Positions 50,489 to 59,281 of a stretch of DNA of 64,000 bases are shown piece by piece. The first letter of the stretch is position 1. Each line of letters starts with the position of its first letter. Both the position numbers and the translations under genes were made by a program. The stretch comes from Bradyrhizobium sp. ISRA430. GTDB lineage: Bacteria; Pseudomonadota; Alphaproteobacteria; Rhizobiales; Xanthobacteraceae. The notes under the pieces were generated by a model that did not search any database, had not been told where the DNA came from, and saw only the letters and a program-made list of their open reading frames with translations. The stretch spans positions 6,426,501 to 6,490,500 of the forward strand of contig NZ_CP094516.1 of assembly GCF_029909975.1 (NCBI RefSeq), in the 5' to 3' direction.

Positions 50489-50944
50489 ATGATCGAGGAC
50501 CAGGACGCCCGGATACTCGCCCATCTTCAGAAGGATGGCCGCGCCACAAACCAGCAGCTTGCGGATGAGGTCGGCATGTCGACCTCGGCCTGCTGGCGCC
50601 GGGTGCGCGCGCTCGAGGAGAGCGGCGTCATCCAGGGCTATGCGGCGCTGGTTGCGCGCGAGCGGGCGGGGTTTGCGATGTCCGCCATCCTCCACGTCTC
50701 GCTGGAGCGGCACGACGCAAAATTCGTCGATGAGTTCGTTGCGCGGGTGACCAAGCGGCGGGAGGTGCTGGAATGCTTTGCGACCACCGGCGACGCCGAC
50801 TATCACCTGCGCGTCGTGGTGCAGGACATGACCGCCTACAACAGGTTTCTCGACGAATTCATGTTCCGCATTCCCGGCATCCGCTACGTCCGCAGCAACG
50901 TGGTGCTGAAGGAGATCAAGACCGGAGTGGCGCTGCCATTTTGA
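50489..50944 (+). CDS. Lrp/AsnC-family transcriptional regulator
   Basis: This is a 151-residue regulator. The HTH reads IEDQDARILAHLQKDGRATN followed by MSTSACWRRVRALEESGVIQGY. The RAM ligand domain follows, with ARERAGFAMSAILHVSLERH, FATTGDADYHLRVVVQDMTA and IPGIRYVRSNVVLKEIKTGV. It is divergent from the indolepyruvate oxidoreductase gene across 153 bases and probably activates it in response to an aromatic or branched amino acid. It is one of the shorter typical Lrp-type proteins. Confidence 0.92.
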   Translation: MIEDQDARILAHLQKDGRATNQQLADEVGMSTSACWRRVRALEESGVIQGYAALVARERAGFAMSAILHVSLERHDAKFVDEFVARVTKRREVLECFATTGDADYHLRVVVQDMTAYNRFLDEFMFRIPGIRYVRSNVVLKEIKTGVALPF

Positions 50945-50967
50945 TTTCGCGGCGCTTGCAAGTCTAT

Positions 50968-51073
50968 CCCCTCATCCTGAGGAGGCTGCGCAGCGGCCGT
51001 CTCGAAGGGCGAGGTCACCAGCGGGCCTTCATCCTTCGAGACGCTTGCTTCGCGAGCTCCTCAGGATGAGGAT
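50968..51073. repeat. palindromic repeat (CCTCAT..GAGGAG family)
   Basis: CCCCTCATCCTGAGGAGGCT and GAGCTCCTCAGGATGAGGA are outer arms. GGCCGTCTCGAAGGGC and CCTTCATCCTTCGAGACGC are inner arms. It separates the convergent Lrp and FAH-family genes. Confidence 0.75.
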
Positions 51074-51079
51074 CAAGAG

Positions 51080-51865
51080 CTACCGCCCCTCCCGCACAAA
51101 CCGATTGCGCAGCGTGCCGATGCCGGTGATGTCGATCTCCACGACGTCGCCATGCTTGATGTCGGGCGAGGCGCCGTCCGTGCCCATCCAGATCGCGTCG
51201 CCCGGCCATAGCGTAAAATACTTCGTCAGCTCGACCAGGAACGGAACCACGCCGAAGATCATGTCATTGGTGCGGAAGCGGTTGGTCTCCTTGCCGTTGA
51301 CCCTGACGACGGTTTCCATGGCGCCGAGATCGGCCTCCGTCTCGATCCACGGTCCCATCGGCTTGAACGTGTCGGCGTTCTTCGACCGCCACAGGCCGCG
51401 ATCGGCCTTCTGCCAGGTTCGCTCGCTGACGTCGTTACCGATGGTGTAGCCGAACACGCAATCCATCGCGTTCGCCTCGGTGAGGTGCTTCACCTTCTTG
51501 CCGATGACGACGACGAGCTCGGCTTCATAGTGGATCTTCTCGGTCGCGAATGAGGGGATCACGACGTCCTCGTCATGCGCGATCAGCGCATTCTGGGCGC
51601 GATAGCCGATCTCGGGTCTATCAGGGACGGCCGGAATCTCGCCGCGCTTGTAGGCGGCTTCCTTGAGATGCTTCAGGTAGTTCAACCCGACGCAATAGAA
51701 GGTGCGCGGCACCAGCGGCAGCTCGATCTTCACCTCCGACAGCGGATGCGTGAGCGAGGTGCGACGCCAGTCACTGAGGGGATCGCCATCGACCGCGATC
51801 ACCTGGTCGCCTTCAATGACGCCCCAGGAGGTCTTGCCTGAGGCGGTGAATTTCAGCCAGCGCAT
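51080..51865 (-). CDS. fumarylacetoacetate hydrolase family protein
   Basis: This is a 261-residue FAH-family hydrolase/decarboxylase. FYCVGLNYLKHLKEAAYKRG is the family core start, IHYEAELVVVIGKKVKHL contains the metal E-x-E, GYTIGNDVSERTWQ the aspartate region, and DIKHGDVVEIDITGIGTLRN the C-terminal motif. Such enzymes hydrolyse acylpyruvates or decarboxylate oxaloacetate-like acids. It is the third gene of an operon with the LLM monooxygenase and the Ldh-type dehydrogenase (15-base gap). That order suggests ring or chain cleavage of the oxidised product. Confidence 0.9.
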   Translation of the reverse strand: MRWLKFTASGKTSWGVIEGDQVIAVDGDPLSDWRRTSLTHPLSEVKIELPLVPRTFYCVGLNYLKHLKEAAYKRGEIPAVPDRPEIGYRAQNALIAHDEDVVIPSFATEKIHYEAELVVVIGKKVKHLTEANAMDCVFGYTIGNDVSERTWQKADRGLWRSKNADTFKPMGPWIETEADLGAMETVVRVNGKETNRFRTNDMIFGVVPFLVELTKYFTLWPGDAIWMGTDGASPDIKHGDVVEIDITGIGTLRNRFVREGR

Positions 51866-51879
51866 AGTGTGTCCCCGTT

Positions 51880-53247
51880 TTATTCCGCGGCATCACGCGG
51901 CTGTGCCTTCCACGCACCCGCCGCCGGCCGCTTCAGCCCCAGATTCTCGCGCAGCGTCTTGCCGCGATAGTCCTTCTGGAACAATCCGCGCCGTTGCAGC
52001 TCCGGCACGACGTGGCGCACGAAATCGGCGTAGGAGCCGGGCACGTAGGTCGCGGCGATGACGAAGCCGTCGCAGCCGCGCTCGACGAACATCTCCTCGA
52101 GCTTGTCGGCGATCTCCTTGGGCCCGCCGACCATTGCGTCCTGCACCTGGCCGCGTCCGGAGAAGGTGACGAAATCGCGCGCGCTCGGATTGCTCTTGCC
52201 CGATGTTTTCAGCACGCCGTCGCGAATGCCCAGGATGCCCTGCATGCTCTTCAGTTCGTCTGTGGTCAGCGGTTCATCGAGCCCCTTGGACGCGAAATCG
52301 TAATTGAGGGCTTCGGCGAGCAGCGACAGCGCGTCGATCTGGAGCGGCAGCTTGTTGATCAGCGCCATCCTGTCCTCGGCCTCGGCTTTGGTCGCGGCGC
52401 AGACCGGCGTCGTCAGGTTGCAGAGGAACATCTGGTCGGGATCGCGGCCGGCCTTGGCGGCTTCGCTGCGCACGGCCGTGTAGCCGTCCTTGGCGCTCGC
52501 GAGGTTGCGTGCGGCGGTGAAGATGACCTCGCCCCAGCGGCCGGCAAAGCGCTGGCCGCGGCCGGATGCACCGGCCTGGATGATCACGGGATGGCCCTGG
52601 TCCGAGCGCGGCACGGTGAACGGCCCGCGCGATTTGAAGAACTCGCCCTTGTGGTCGAGCCGCTTCACCTTGGTCGGATCGGCAAAGCGGCCGCTCGTCT
52701 TGTCCATGATGAGCGCGCCATCTTCCCAGGTGTCCCAATGGCCGAGCACGACCTCCATGAACTCATCGGCACGATCGTAGCGGGAGTCGTGCTCGGGATG
52801 GGAGTCCTTGCCCATGTTGAGCGCCTCGCCGTCGTTCAGCGAGGTGACGACGTTCCAGCCCGCGCGTCCGCCCGACATCAGGTCGAGGGTCGCAAAGCGG
52901 CGAGCGACATCGAACGGTTCGTAATAGGTGGTCGAGCAAGTCGCCCCTAGCCCGAGCTTCTCGGTGACCATGCCCATCGTGGTCAGCACGACGATCGGGT
53001 CCATCTTCACACAGCGGATGCCGTATTCGACGGTGTGGGCGTGATCGTTGCCGTAACGGTCCGGCATCGCCAGGCGATCGTCGAAGAACGCCATGTGGAA
53101 CTTACCGGCCTCCAAAATTCTGGCGATCTCCTGGTAGTAGTCCGCGGACATCGAATCGTCGCGCGAGTCCGGATGCCGCCAGGAGCTCGGCAAGTTGGTG
53201 CAGTTCTGTGCCTGGAGGAATCCGACCAGTGCCATCTGCCGCGTCAT
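51880..53247 (-). CDS. LLM-class flavin-dependent monooxygenase (NtaA/SnaA/DszA family)
   Basis: This is a 455-residue FMN-linked monooxygenase. MALVGFLQAQNCTNLPSSWR opens the protein, YYQEIARILEAGKFHMAFFD and LDLMSGGRAGWNVVTSLND follow. YDRADEFMEVVLGHWDTWED and GHPVIIQAGASGRGQRFAGR are the family blocks. The start at 53247 replaces a longer frame with an unusual serine-rich extension. It sits between an Ldh-type dehydrogenase (upstream) and a FAH-family hydrolase, a plausible catabolic operon. It needs a flavin reductase not encoded nearby. Confidence 0.9.
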   Translation of the reverse strand: MTRQMALVGFLQAQNCTNLPSSWRHPDSRDDSMSADYYQEIARILEAGKFHMAFFDDRLAMPDRYGNDHAHTVEYGIRCVKMDPIVVLTTMGMVTEKLGLGATCSTTYYEPFDVARRFATLDLMSGGRAGWNVVTSLNDGEALNMGKDSHPEHDSRYDRADEFMEVVLGHWDTWEDGALIMDKTSGRFADPTKVKRLDHKGEFFKSRGPFTVPRSDQGHPVIIQAGASGRGQRFAGRWGEVIFTAARNLASAKDGYTAVRSEAAKAGRDPDQMFLCNLTTPVCAATKAEAEDRMALINKLPLQIDALSLLAEALNYDFASKGLDEPLTTDELKSMQGILGIRDGVLKTSGKSNPSARDFVTFSGRGQVQDAMVGGPKEIADKLEEMFVERGCDGFVIAATYVPGSYADFVRHVVPELQRRGLFQKDYRGKTLRENLGLKRPAAGAWKAQPRDAAE

Positions 53248-53269
53248 GCTGCTGCTCTCCAAAATTCGG

Positions 53270-54322
53270 TCAGGCCAGATCGAGCTCTTTGTCGAGCTTG
53301 TAGTCGCGCGCGAGCGCACGCAGTTTGTCCCAGGTCGCATCCTCGATCTCGATGCCGTCGCGCAGCCGCTGCTGCTCGCGCTGGTGCTCGATCTCGCCGG
53401 GGTAGAACACGCCCTTGCTTCCCTCGGACGGCGGCGTCGATTTCAAATAGCGCGCGAACTCGGCGACCTCGCGCTTGAACTCCTTTAGCGGCCGGAACGC
53501 CGCGACATTGAACACCGCCATGAAGCAGCCGTCATTGTGCCGGCCGGTCGGCTCGACACCGAAGCCGAGCCCCGTCAGCAGGCCGCAAAGCACTTCGACC
53601 ATGGCGGCGAGGCCGCTGCCTTTGTAGCCCTCGGTGCCGCCGAGCGGCAGCAGCGCGCCGCCCTTGCGGTACTGCGTGGGATCGGTGGTGTGCCGCCCCT
53701 CCGCATCGATGATCCATCCTGTCGGGATCTGCTCGCTGCGGGCCACCGCAAGCTGGATCTTGCCCGCGGCCACCGCTGAGGTCGCCATGTCCAGATAAAA
53801 TGGCGCGTCGAGATCCGAGGGGACCGCGATCGAGATCGGGTTGGTGCCGAGCCGCGCCTCCCGGCCGCCAAAGGGCGCCACGTGCTTTGGTGAGCGACCG
53901 GAGTCCGCCGTCGCAATCCCGATCATGCCCTCGCGCATCGCCATCATCGGATAGGCGGCGAGCCGGCCGACATGGCTCTGTCGGAACACGGTGCAGGCGG
54001 CGACATTGGCCGTCTTCGCCTTCTCGATCGTGAGCGCCATCGCCTTGGCGTTGACGTGGAAGCCAAAACCCCAATTCCCGTCGATCACGGTCGTGGTCGG
54101 CGATTCCTGGACGATGGTCCATTGCGCGCCGGGGACGATGTGCCCGGCCTTGATGCGGTCGATGTAGGTGGGAACAGCGATGACGCCGTGCGAGTCGTGC
54201 CCCGCGAGATTGGCATTGACGCAACCGATCGCGACCGCGTCGGCTTCCTCGGTGGATGCCCCGGCGGCGCTGAGCAGCGCGGCGCTGATGCGCGTGAGGC
54301 GCTCGGCCTTGACGATCGGCAT
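53270..54322 (-). CDS. Ldh-family (malate/L-lactate/ureidoglycolate-type) oxidoreductase
   Basis: This is a 350-residue NAD(P)-dependent dehydrogenase of the AllD/MDH2/YlbC-like family. NLAGHDSHGVIAVPTYIDRI holds the catalytic His, VFRQSHVGRLAAYPMMAM the second His, and GREARLGTNPISIAVPSD the NAD-binding loop. GTEGYKGSGLAAMVEVLCGL is a conserved block. Enzymes of this family oxidise 2-hydroxyacids or reduce imines. Start ATG 54322 (MPIVKAERL). It heads the three-gene operon with the LLM monooxygenase and FAH-family gene. Confidence 0.88.
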   Translation of the reverse strand: MPIVKAERLTRISAALLSAAGASTEEADAVAIGCVNANLAGHDSHGVIAVPTYIDRIKAGHIVPGAQWTIVQESPTTTVIDGNWGFGFHVNAKAMALTIEKAKTANVAACTVFRQSHVGRLAAYPMMAMREGMIGIATADSGRSPKHVAPFGGREARLGTNPISIAVPSDLDAPFYLDMATSAVAAGKIQLAVARSEQIPTGWIIDAEGRHTTDPTQYRKGGALLPLGGTEGYKGSGLAAMVEVLCGLLTGLGFGVEPTGRHNDGCFMAVFNVAAFRPLKEFKREVAEFARYLKSTPPSEGSKGVFYPGEIEHQREQQRLRDGIEIEDATWDKLRALARDYKLDKELDLA

Positions 54323-54624
54323 GGCGTTCCCTCGGTTCTCGCCCTGTGGCGCTGGTTGTTGCACCATCGTCTCAAAGCGCAGGTGCGATATCAATCTCCC
54401 GTAAACCAATACAGGGCTGCAAATTCGTAAAGAGAACGCGCCTTTCGTCGTGAGGCTGCGCCCGTGCACATCCCGTGAGGCGGTATTTTCGACAGTTTGC
54501 TAAGGGCTGTTCGCAGCTCGTTCACTTTGATCAACGGTTTGCATCGCGCAATAACGACCACTTAGTTGATCGGCGGCGATAACGTCCCGGGAAAAAACGG
54601 CAGAAATGCCCGGGAGTTGAGACC
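54323..54624. other. spacer between the Ldh-type and GAF-GGDEF-EAL genes
   Basis: This 302-base divergent region carries both promoters. It contains no gene-like frame. A 7-bp GC hairpin at 54585-54615 covers the ribosome binding site of the GAF-GGDEF-EAL gene. Confidence 0.45.
54585..54615 (+). promoter_or_regulatory. hairpin covering the ribosome binding site of the GAF-GGDEF-EAL gene
   Basis: TCCCGGG (54585-54591) and CCCGGGA (54609-54615) are complementary across a 17-base loop. The likely Shine-Dalgarno GGGAG (54612-54616) lies in the 3' arm, 8 bases before the TTG start. Folding would hide it. Confidence 0.45.
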
Positions 54625-57600
54625 TTGCAGACGACCCTCGCGCGCACATTTGCAGCGTTGAGCGCCATCAACGAAGCCATTCTGTATGCGAAATCGCCGG
54701 ACGAGCTGTACCAGAAAGTCTGCGACGCCGGGTTTTCGAGCGGGGATTTTTTGGCTGTCTCGGTGTTCCTGGTCGAGCCCGACAGCCCGCGGCTTCGCTA
54801 TGCGGCCGGCTGCGGCGAGGACGTTGCGCGGCTGAGGTCGATCGAGATTACGATCGAGGAGGGGACCCCGGAAGGATCGGGCGTCGGCGGCGAAGCGTTT
54901 CGCAGCCAGAAGCTATGCATCAGCAACGATTTTCTGAACGATCCGCGCTCGCAGGCGTGGCGCGAAGGCGCGGTCAAGGCGGGCGTCGGCGCAGCGGCGG
55001 CGCTGCCGCTGCTCTGCAACGGCAAGAGCGTCGGCGTGCTGTTCGTCATCCGCAGAGAGGCCGGCTCGCTGAACGAGCAGATGGTATCGCTGTTCGAGCG
55101 CATGTCGGCGAATATCTCTTATGCGCTGGACAATTTCGCGCGCGAGACCGCGCGGCAGACCGGCGAGCGGGCGACGCGGCGGCTCAATCGCATGTTCGGC
55201 GCGCTGAGCGCGACCAACGAGGCCATTCTGCGCGCCAAGACCGAACAGGAGCTGTACCAGCTCGTGTGCGATGCCTCCGTGCACGGCGGCAAGTCGCTGG
55301 CGACCTTCGTTCTGCTCAAGGAGCAGGATTCTCACTGGCTGAAGCCGGTCGCCGGCACCGGCCAGAACCTCGATCTGGTTGCCCAGACAAAGTACTCCGT
55401 CGATCCCGACAATCCCTATGGTCGCGGCATCTCCGGCAATGTCTTCCGCACGCAGAAGGCATACGTCGAAGAGGACCTCGCCCGCCGCACCAAGGGAACG
55501 CCGTGGGAGCAGGCCAACGTCAACACGGGCGTCGCGGCGTGCGTGGCGGCTCCGCTGATCAAGCGTGGCGAGAGCGTCGGTGTCATCCTGTCCTTCATCA
55601 GCCGATCCTGGGCGAAGGACGAAGAAGTCGTCGCACTCATGCTGCGCATGGCCGAGAACGTCTGCTTTGCGATCGAGAATTTCGACCGGGAGGCGGAAAA
55701 GGCGCGGATCGCCGACGAGGAGGACCGCCTGGCGCGCATGTATGCGGCGCTCAGCGCGACCAACGAGGCGATCCTGCGCGCGCGGTCGCGAAACGATCTG
55801 TTCGACCTCGTGTGCGAAGCGACGGTTCATGGCGCCAAGTTCGCCTCGACCTCGATTGCGCTGGTCGATCACGATGCCGAGCTGCTTCGCGTCGTCGCGA
55901 GCTACGGCCCGAACAAGGATGAGGTCCGCCGCTTCAAGCTTTCGACATCGGACAAGATTCCTGAGGGACGGGGGCTGGTCGGGACGGCGTTCCGCACGCG
56001 GCAGCCAAGCGTCAGCAACGATTTGTCGACTGATGAACGCATGACGTCATGGCGTGAAATCGCCCGGCGTGCCGGCATTTCGTCGGCGGCCGCCCTGCCG
56101 CTGTTCAACGGCAACAGGATCGAAGGCGTATTCCTGTTCCATGCGTTCCAACGCGACACCTTCACCCCCGAATTCATCGAGCTGTTGCAGCGATTGCAGG
56201 CGAACGTCGCCTTCGCGCTGGAAAACTTCGATCGTGCGGAGGAGAAGGCGCGGGCCGACAGGCAGCGCAACCGCCTGAGCGGCATGTTCGAGGCACTGAG
56301 CGCCACCAACGAAGCCATCATGCGCGCCAAGACGCGCGAGGAGCTGTTCGAGGCGGCGTGCCAGGCGGCGGTGCTGGGCGATGTGTTCGCCTCGGCAACG
56401 ATTGGCATTCTGGACGAAAGACATGAGCTCGTTCGCGTCGTCGCTGTGAAGGGACGGCTTCAGGAGCGAATGGTCGGACGTACCTGCGCTGTTTCCGCCG
56501 ATCACCCAGAGGGCCAGGGGATCATCGGGACATCGTTGCGGACCCGCCGGCCGAGCGTCATGAACGACTACATGAACGACCCGGGATCGGCGCACTGGCG
56601 CTCCAAGGCGTTCGAGGATGGAACCCGGGCCGCCGCGAGCTTCCCGCTTCTGCGGTCGGGCCAGGAGCCGATCGGCATTCTGCTTTTCCTTGCGCCAGAA
56701 GAAAACACGTTCACGCCCGATCTGGTCGAACTGCTGGGGCGCCTGGCCGAAAACGTCTCCTTCGCCCTCGACAATTTCGATCGCGCCGAGGAGAAGGCCC
56801 GCACCGAGGCGCAGAAGGAACGTCTGAGGCGCATGTTCGCGGCGCTCAGCGCCACCAATGAGGCGATCATGCGGGCCAAGTCCCGCGCTGAATTGTTCGA
56901 TCTCGTCTGCCTCGCCGCATCGACCGGCGGCAAGTTCACCTCGACCACCGTTGCCCTCGCCGTGGCCGACAGCGACCTGCTCCAGATCGCCGCCGCCGCC
57001 GGCCCCGCCGCCGACACGACACGCAACGTCAGGCTTTCAGTCGACGCCGAGCGCCCCGAAGGCCGAGGCATGGCCGGCACGGCGTTCCGGACAAGGCAGC
57101 CGTGCATCAGCAACGACTATCTGAACGACAACCGCGTCAGTGCGTTTCATGCCATCGTCCACAAGGACGGAGCGAGGTCGGGCGCAGCGTTCCCGCTGAT
57201 CGTCCACGACCAGCCGGTCGGCGTCATGATCTACATGTCGACCGAAAAGGACACCTTCACGGATGAATTCGTCGAGCTGTTGCAGCGCCTGGCCGACAAC
57301 GTCTCGTTCGCGATGGAGAATTTCGATCGCGCCGATGAGAAGAACAAGGCGGACGAGCGGGTCGAATATCTCGCTTCGCATGATAGCCTGACCAACCTGC
57401 CGAACCGCGAGACCTTCAACGGCCTGTTGCGCGAAGCGATCGACGCGGCGCAGCGTCACGACCACTGCTTCGCGCTGCTGTTCATCGATCTCGACCGGTT
57501 CAAGGTCATCAACGATTCGCTCGGCCACGAGGCCGGCGACTTGCTCCTGCTCGAAGTCGCCGACCGCTTACGCAACGCGCTGCGGGCGAGCGACGTCGTG

Positions 57601-58740
57601 GCGCGGCTTGGCGGCGACGAGTTCGTCGTCATCCTCGACCAGTGCGGCGAGATCGACGCCGTCCAGCACATCGCGACCGAACTCTTGACGGCGCTCGGCA
57701 AGCCCATGGAGCTCGCCGGCCACGAGTGCCACACCACCGCCTCGATCGGCATCGCGATGTATCCGGCGAACGGCGCCGATGCGCAGACGCTGACCAAGAA
57801 CGCCGACATGGCGATGTATCTCGCCAAGGAGGACGGCAAGAACGGCTATCGCTTCTTCTCCAAGGAGGTGAGGACGCAGTCGATCGAGCGACTGTCGCTC
57901 GAAAGCGCGCTGCGGCGCGCGCTGGAGCGCGACCAGTTCTCGTTGAACTACCAGCCCAAGGTCGACATGGAGACTGGGCAGATCACGGGCGTCGAGGCGC
58001 TGTTGCGCTGGACGCATCCCGATCTCGGCAGCGTCTCGCCGGCGCAGTTCATCCCGCTCGCCGAGGAGACCGGCCTGATCGTGCCGATCGGCCGCTGGGT
58101 GCTGAAGGAGGCGTGCGCGCAGGCGATGGCCTGGCAGCGCCGCGGCTTGTTGCCGCTGTCGATGGCGGTCAACCTGTCGCCGCGCCAGTTTGCCGACGAG
58201 CACCTGTTGCAGGACGTCGATGAGGCGCTTGCGGCGAGCGGCATGTCGCCGGTGCTGCTCCAGCTCGAAGTCACCGAGAGCATGATGATGCGCAATGTCG
58301 GGCGCGCGCTGAAGGTACTCGATGCCATCCAGAGCCGCGGCATTCGTCTGGCCATCGACGACTTCGGCACCGGCTACTCGTCGATGTCGCTGATGAAGCA
58401 CTTCCCGATCGACACCATCAAGATCGACCGTTCCTTCGTGCGCGACCTGCCGCAGGATTCGGAGGATCAGGCGATCGCGCAGGCGATCATCAGCATGGGC
58501 AAGGCGCTCGGCATGACCGTGGTCGCCGAAGGCGTCGAGAATGCCGAGCAGGAAGCATTCCTGCGCACCCATGGCTGCGACGAGATGCAGGGCTATCTCA
58601 TCTCCAAGCCGCTTCCGCCGCGGCAGATGGCCGAACTGCTGCGGCCGATGGTGCTGCCGGTCGCGCCGCCGCTTCTGCCGGAGCTTGATGCGGCCGCCGA
58701 CGAAAGTGCGGAGTCACGGCTGAAACGCGCTGTCGTCTGA
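54625..58740 (+). CDS. five-GAF, GGDEF and EAL cyclic-di-GMP enzyme
   Basis: This is a 1371-residue cytoplasmic sensor enzyme. Five GAF units each start with ALSATNEAI-like sequence at residues 11, 193, 375, 557 and 740, a strict 182-183 residue period. A diguanylate cyclase follows, with LTNLPNRETFNGL, FIDLDRFKVINDSLGHEAGD and the active GGDEF at residues 996-1000; an RxxD (RASD) product-inhibition site lies 5 residues upstream. The EAL domain has GVEALLRWTHP (EAL 1124-1126), AIDDFGTGYSSM, KIDRSFVRDL and VAEGVENAEQEAF, all expected for activity. It starts at TTG 54625. No transmembrane segment or signal was seen. Ligands of the GAF array are unknown. Confidence 0.92.
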   Translation: MQTTLARTFAALSAINEAILYAKSPDELYQKVCDAGFSSGDFLAVSVFLVEPDSPRLRYAAGCGEDVARLRSIEITIEEGTPEGSGVGGEAFRSQKLCISNDFLNDPRSQAWREGAVKAGVGAAAALPLLCNGKSVGVLFVIRREAGSLNEQMVSLFERMSANISYALDNFARETARQTGERATRRLNRMFGALSATNEAILRAKTEQELYQLVCDASVHGGKSLATFVLLKEQDSHWLKPVAGTGQNLDLVAQTKYSVDPDNPYGRGISGNVFRTQKAYVEEDLARRTKGTPWEQANVNTGVAACVAAPLIKRGESVGVILSFISRSWAKDEEVVALMLRMAENVCFAIENFDREAEKARIADEEDRLARMYAALSATNEAILRARSRNDLFDLVCEATVHGAKFASTSIALVDHDAELLRVVASYGPNKDEVRRFKLSTSDKIPEGRGLVGTAFRTRQPSVSNDLSTDERMTSWREIARRAGISSAAALPLFNGNRIEGVFLFHAFQRDTFTPEFIELLQRLQANVAFALENFDRAEEKARADRQRNRLSGMFEALSATNEAIMRAKTREELFEAACQAAVLGDVFASATIGILDERHELVRVVAVKGRLQERMVGRTCAVSADHPEGQGIIGTSLRTRRPSVMNDYMNDPGSAHWRSKAFEDGTRAAASFPLLRSGQEPIGILLFLAPEENTFTPDLVELLGRLAENVSFALDNFDRAEEKARTEAQKERLRRMFAALSATNEAIMRAKSRAELFDLVCLAASTGGKFTSTTVALAVADSDLLQIAAAAGPAADTTRNVRLSVDAERPEGRGMAGTAFRTRQPCISNDYLNDNRVSAFHAIVHKDGARSGAAFPLIVHDQPVGVMIYMSTEKDTFTDEFVELLQRLADNVSFAMENFDRADEKNKADERVEYLASHDSLTNLPNRETFNGLLREAIDAAQRHDHCFALLFIDLDRFKVINDSLGHEAGDLLLLEVADRLRNALRASDVVARLGGDEFVVILDQCGEIDAVQHIATELLTALGKPMELAGHECHTTASIGIAMYPANGADAQTLTKNADMAMYLAKEDGKNGYRFFSKEVRTQSIERLSLESALRRALERDQFSLNYQPKVDMETGQITGVEALLRWTHPDLGSVSPAQFIPLAEETGLIVPIGRWVLKEACAQAMAWQRRGLLPLSMAVNLSPRQFADEHLLQDVDEALAASGMSPVLLQLEVTESMMMRNVGRALKVLDAIQSRGIRLAIDDFGTGYSSMSLMKHFPIDTIKIDRSFVRDLPQDSEDQAIAQAIISMGKALGMTVVAEGVENAEQEAFLRTHGCDEMQGYLISKPLPPRQMAELLRPMVLPVAPPLLPELDAAADESAESRLKRAVV

Positions 58741-59055
58741 CGGCTGCGGACGCAGATCGCGCACGTCGCGATCGCCGCTTTCCGCCTTGCTCGGAAAGTC
58801 GTGCGCCGGCGGCAGCGAGGTCTGCGTGGCGAACAGCGCAAGCAACCGGCGTGCGCCGTCGGCGAAGCTCGCCCCTTCGCTCAAGCCAAGCTCGGAGCAC
58901 CATGTACTGCTCATCGGCTCATGGTCGTCGAACACGGCCATGGCAGGGCCCCACCACCAGGCCGGCGCCGCCGATCGTTCGTTCTCCGGCACCGACTGCC
59001 AGCGCGCGAACTCGTCCATCACGCGCTCGAACTCCAGGCGGACAGCCCGATGCAT
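58714..59055 (-). CDS. conserved-looking small hypothetical protein
   Basis: This is a 113-residue protein starting MHRAVRLEFERVMDEFARWQ, with EWWWGP-like PAWWWGPAMAVFDDHEPMSS and GASFADGARRLLALFATQTS later on. It is acidic and tryptophan-rich, with no signal or membrane helix. AGGAGG lies 9 bases before the chosen ATG at 59055; an ATG at 59064 is too close to it. Its end overlaps the GGDEF-EAL gene by 27 bases on the opposite strand. No family was recognised. The clean ribosome binding site argues that it is real. Confidence 0.55.
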   Translation of the reverse strand: MHRAVRLEFERVMDEFARWQSVPENERSAAPAWWWGPAMAVFDDHEPMSSTWCSELGLSEGASFADGARRLLALFATQTSLPPAHDFPSKAESGDRDVRDLRPQPSDDSAFQP

Positions 59056-59281
59056 TCGCTCCATCCTCCTCGGCTTCCGCGCGTGAAAATGCGCGGGAAA
59101 TCGGATCGTGGCCTCGACGCTCGAAAGAAAGCCGCCTCGCGCATTGGCGCCGCCAGGCTAGGCCGGCATCGTGCCAGCGCTGCAAAAAAAATTGGACGCC
59201 GGGACTCGTGCCGACGTCGACCGGGATTGCCGATTTTAGCCGTTCACGCGCCCAGTGGGCAAGATATCGGCGGGAAGTCGC

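Noticed and set aside
15576..51073. Dispersed palindromes considered as CRISPR repeats
   Set aside because: Copies are isolated, kilobases apart and imperfect, with no regular spacers and no cas genes.
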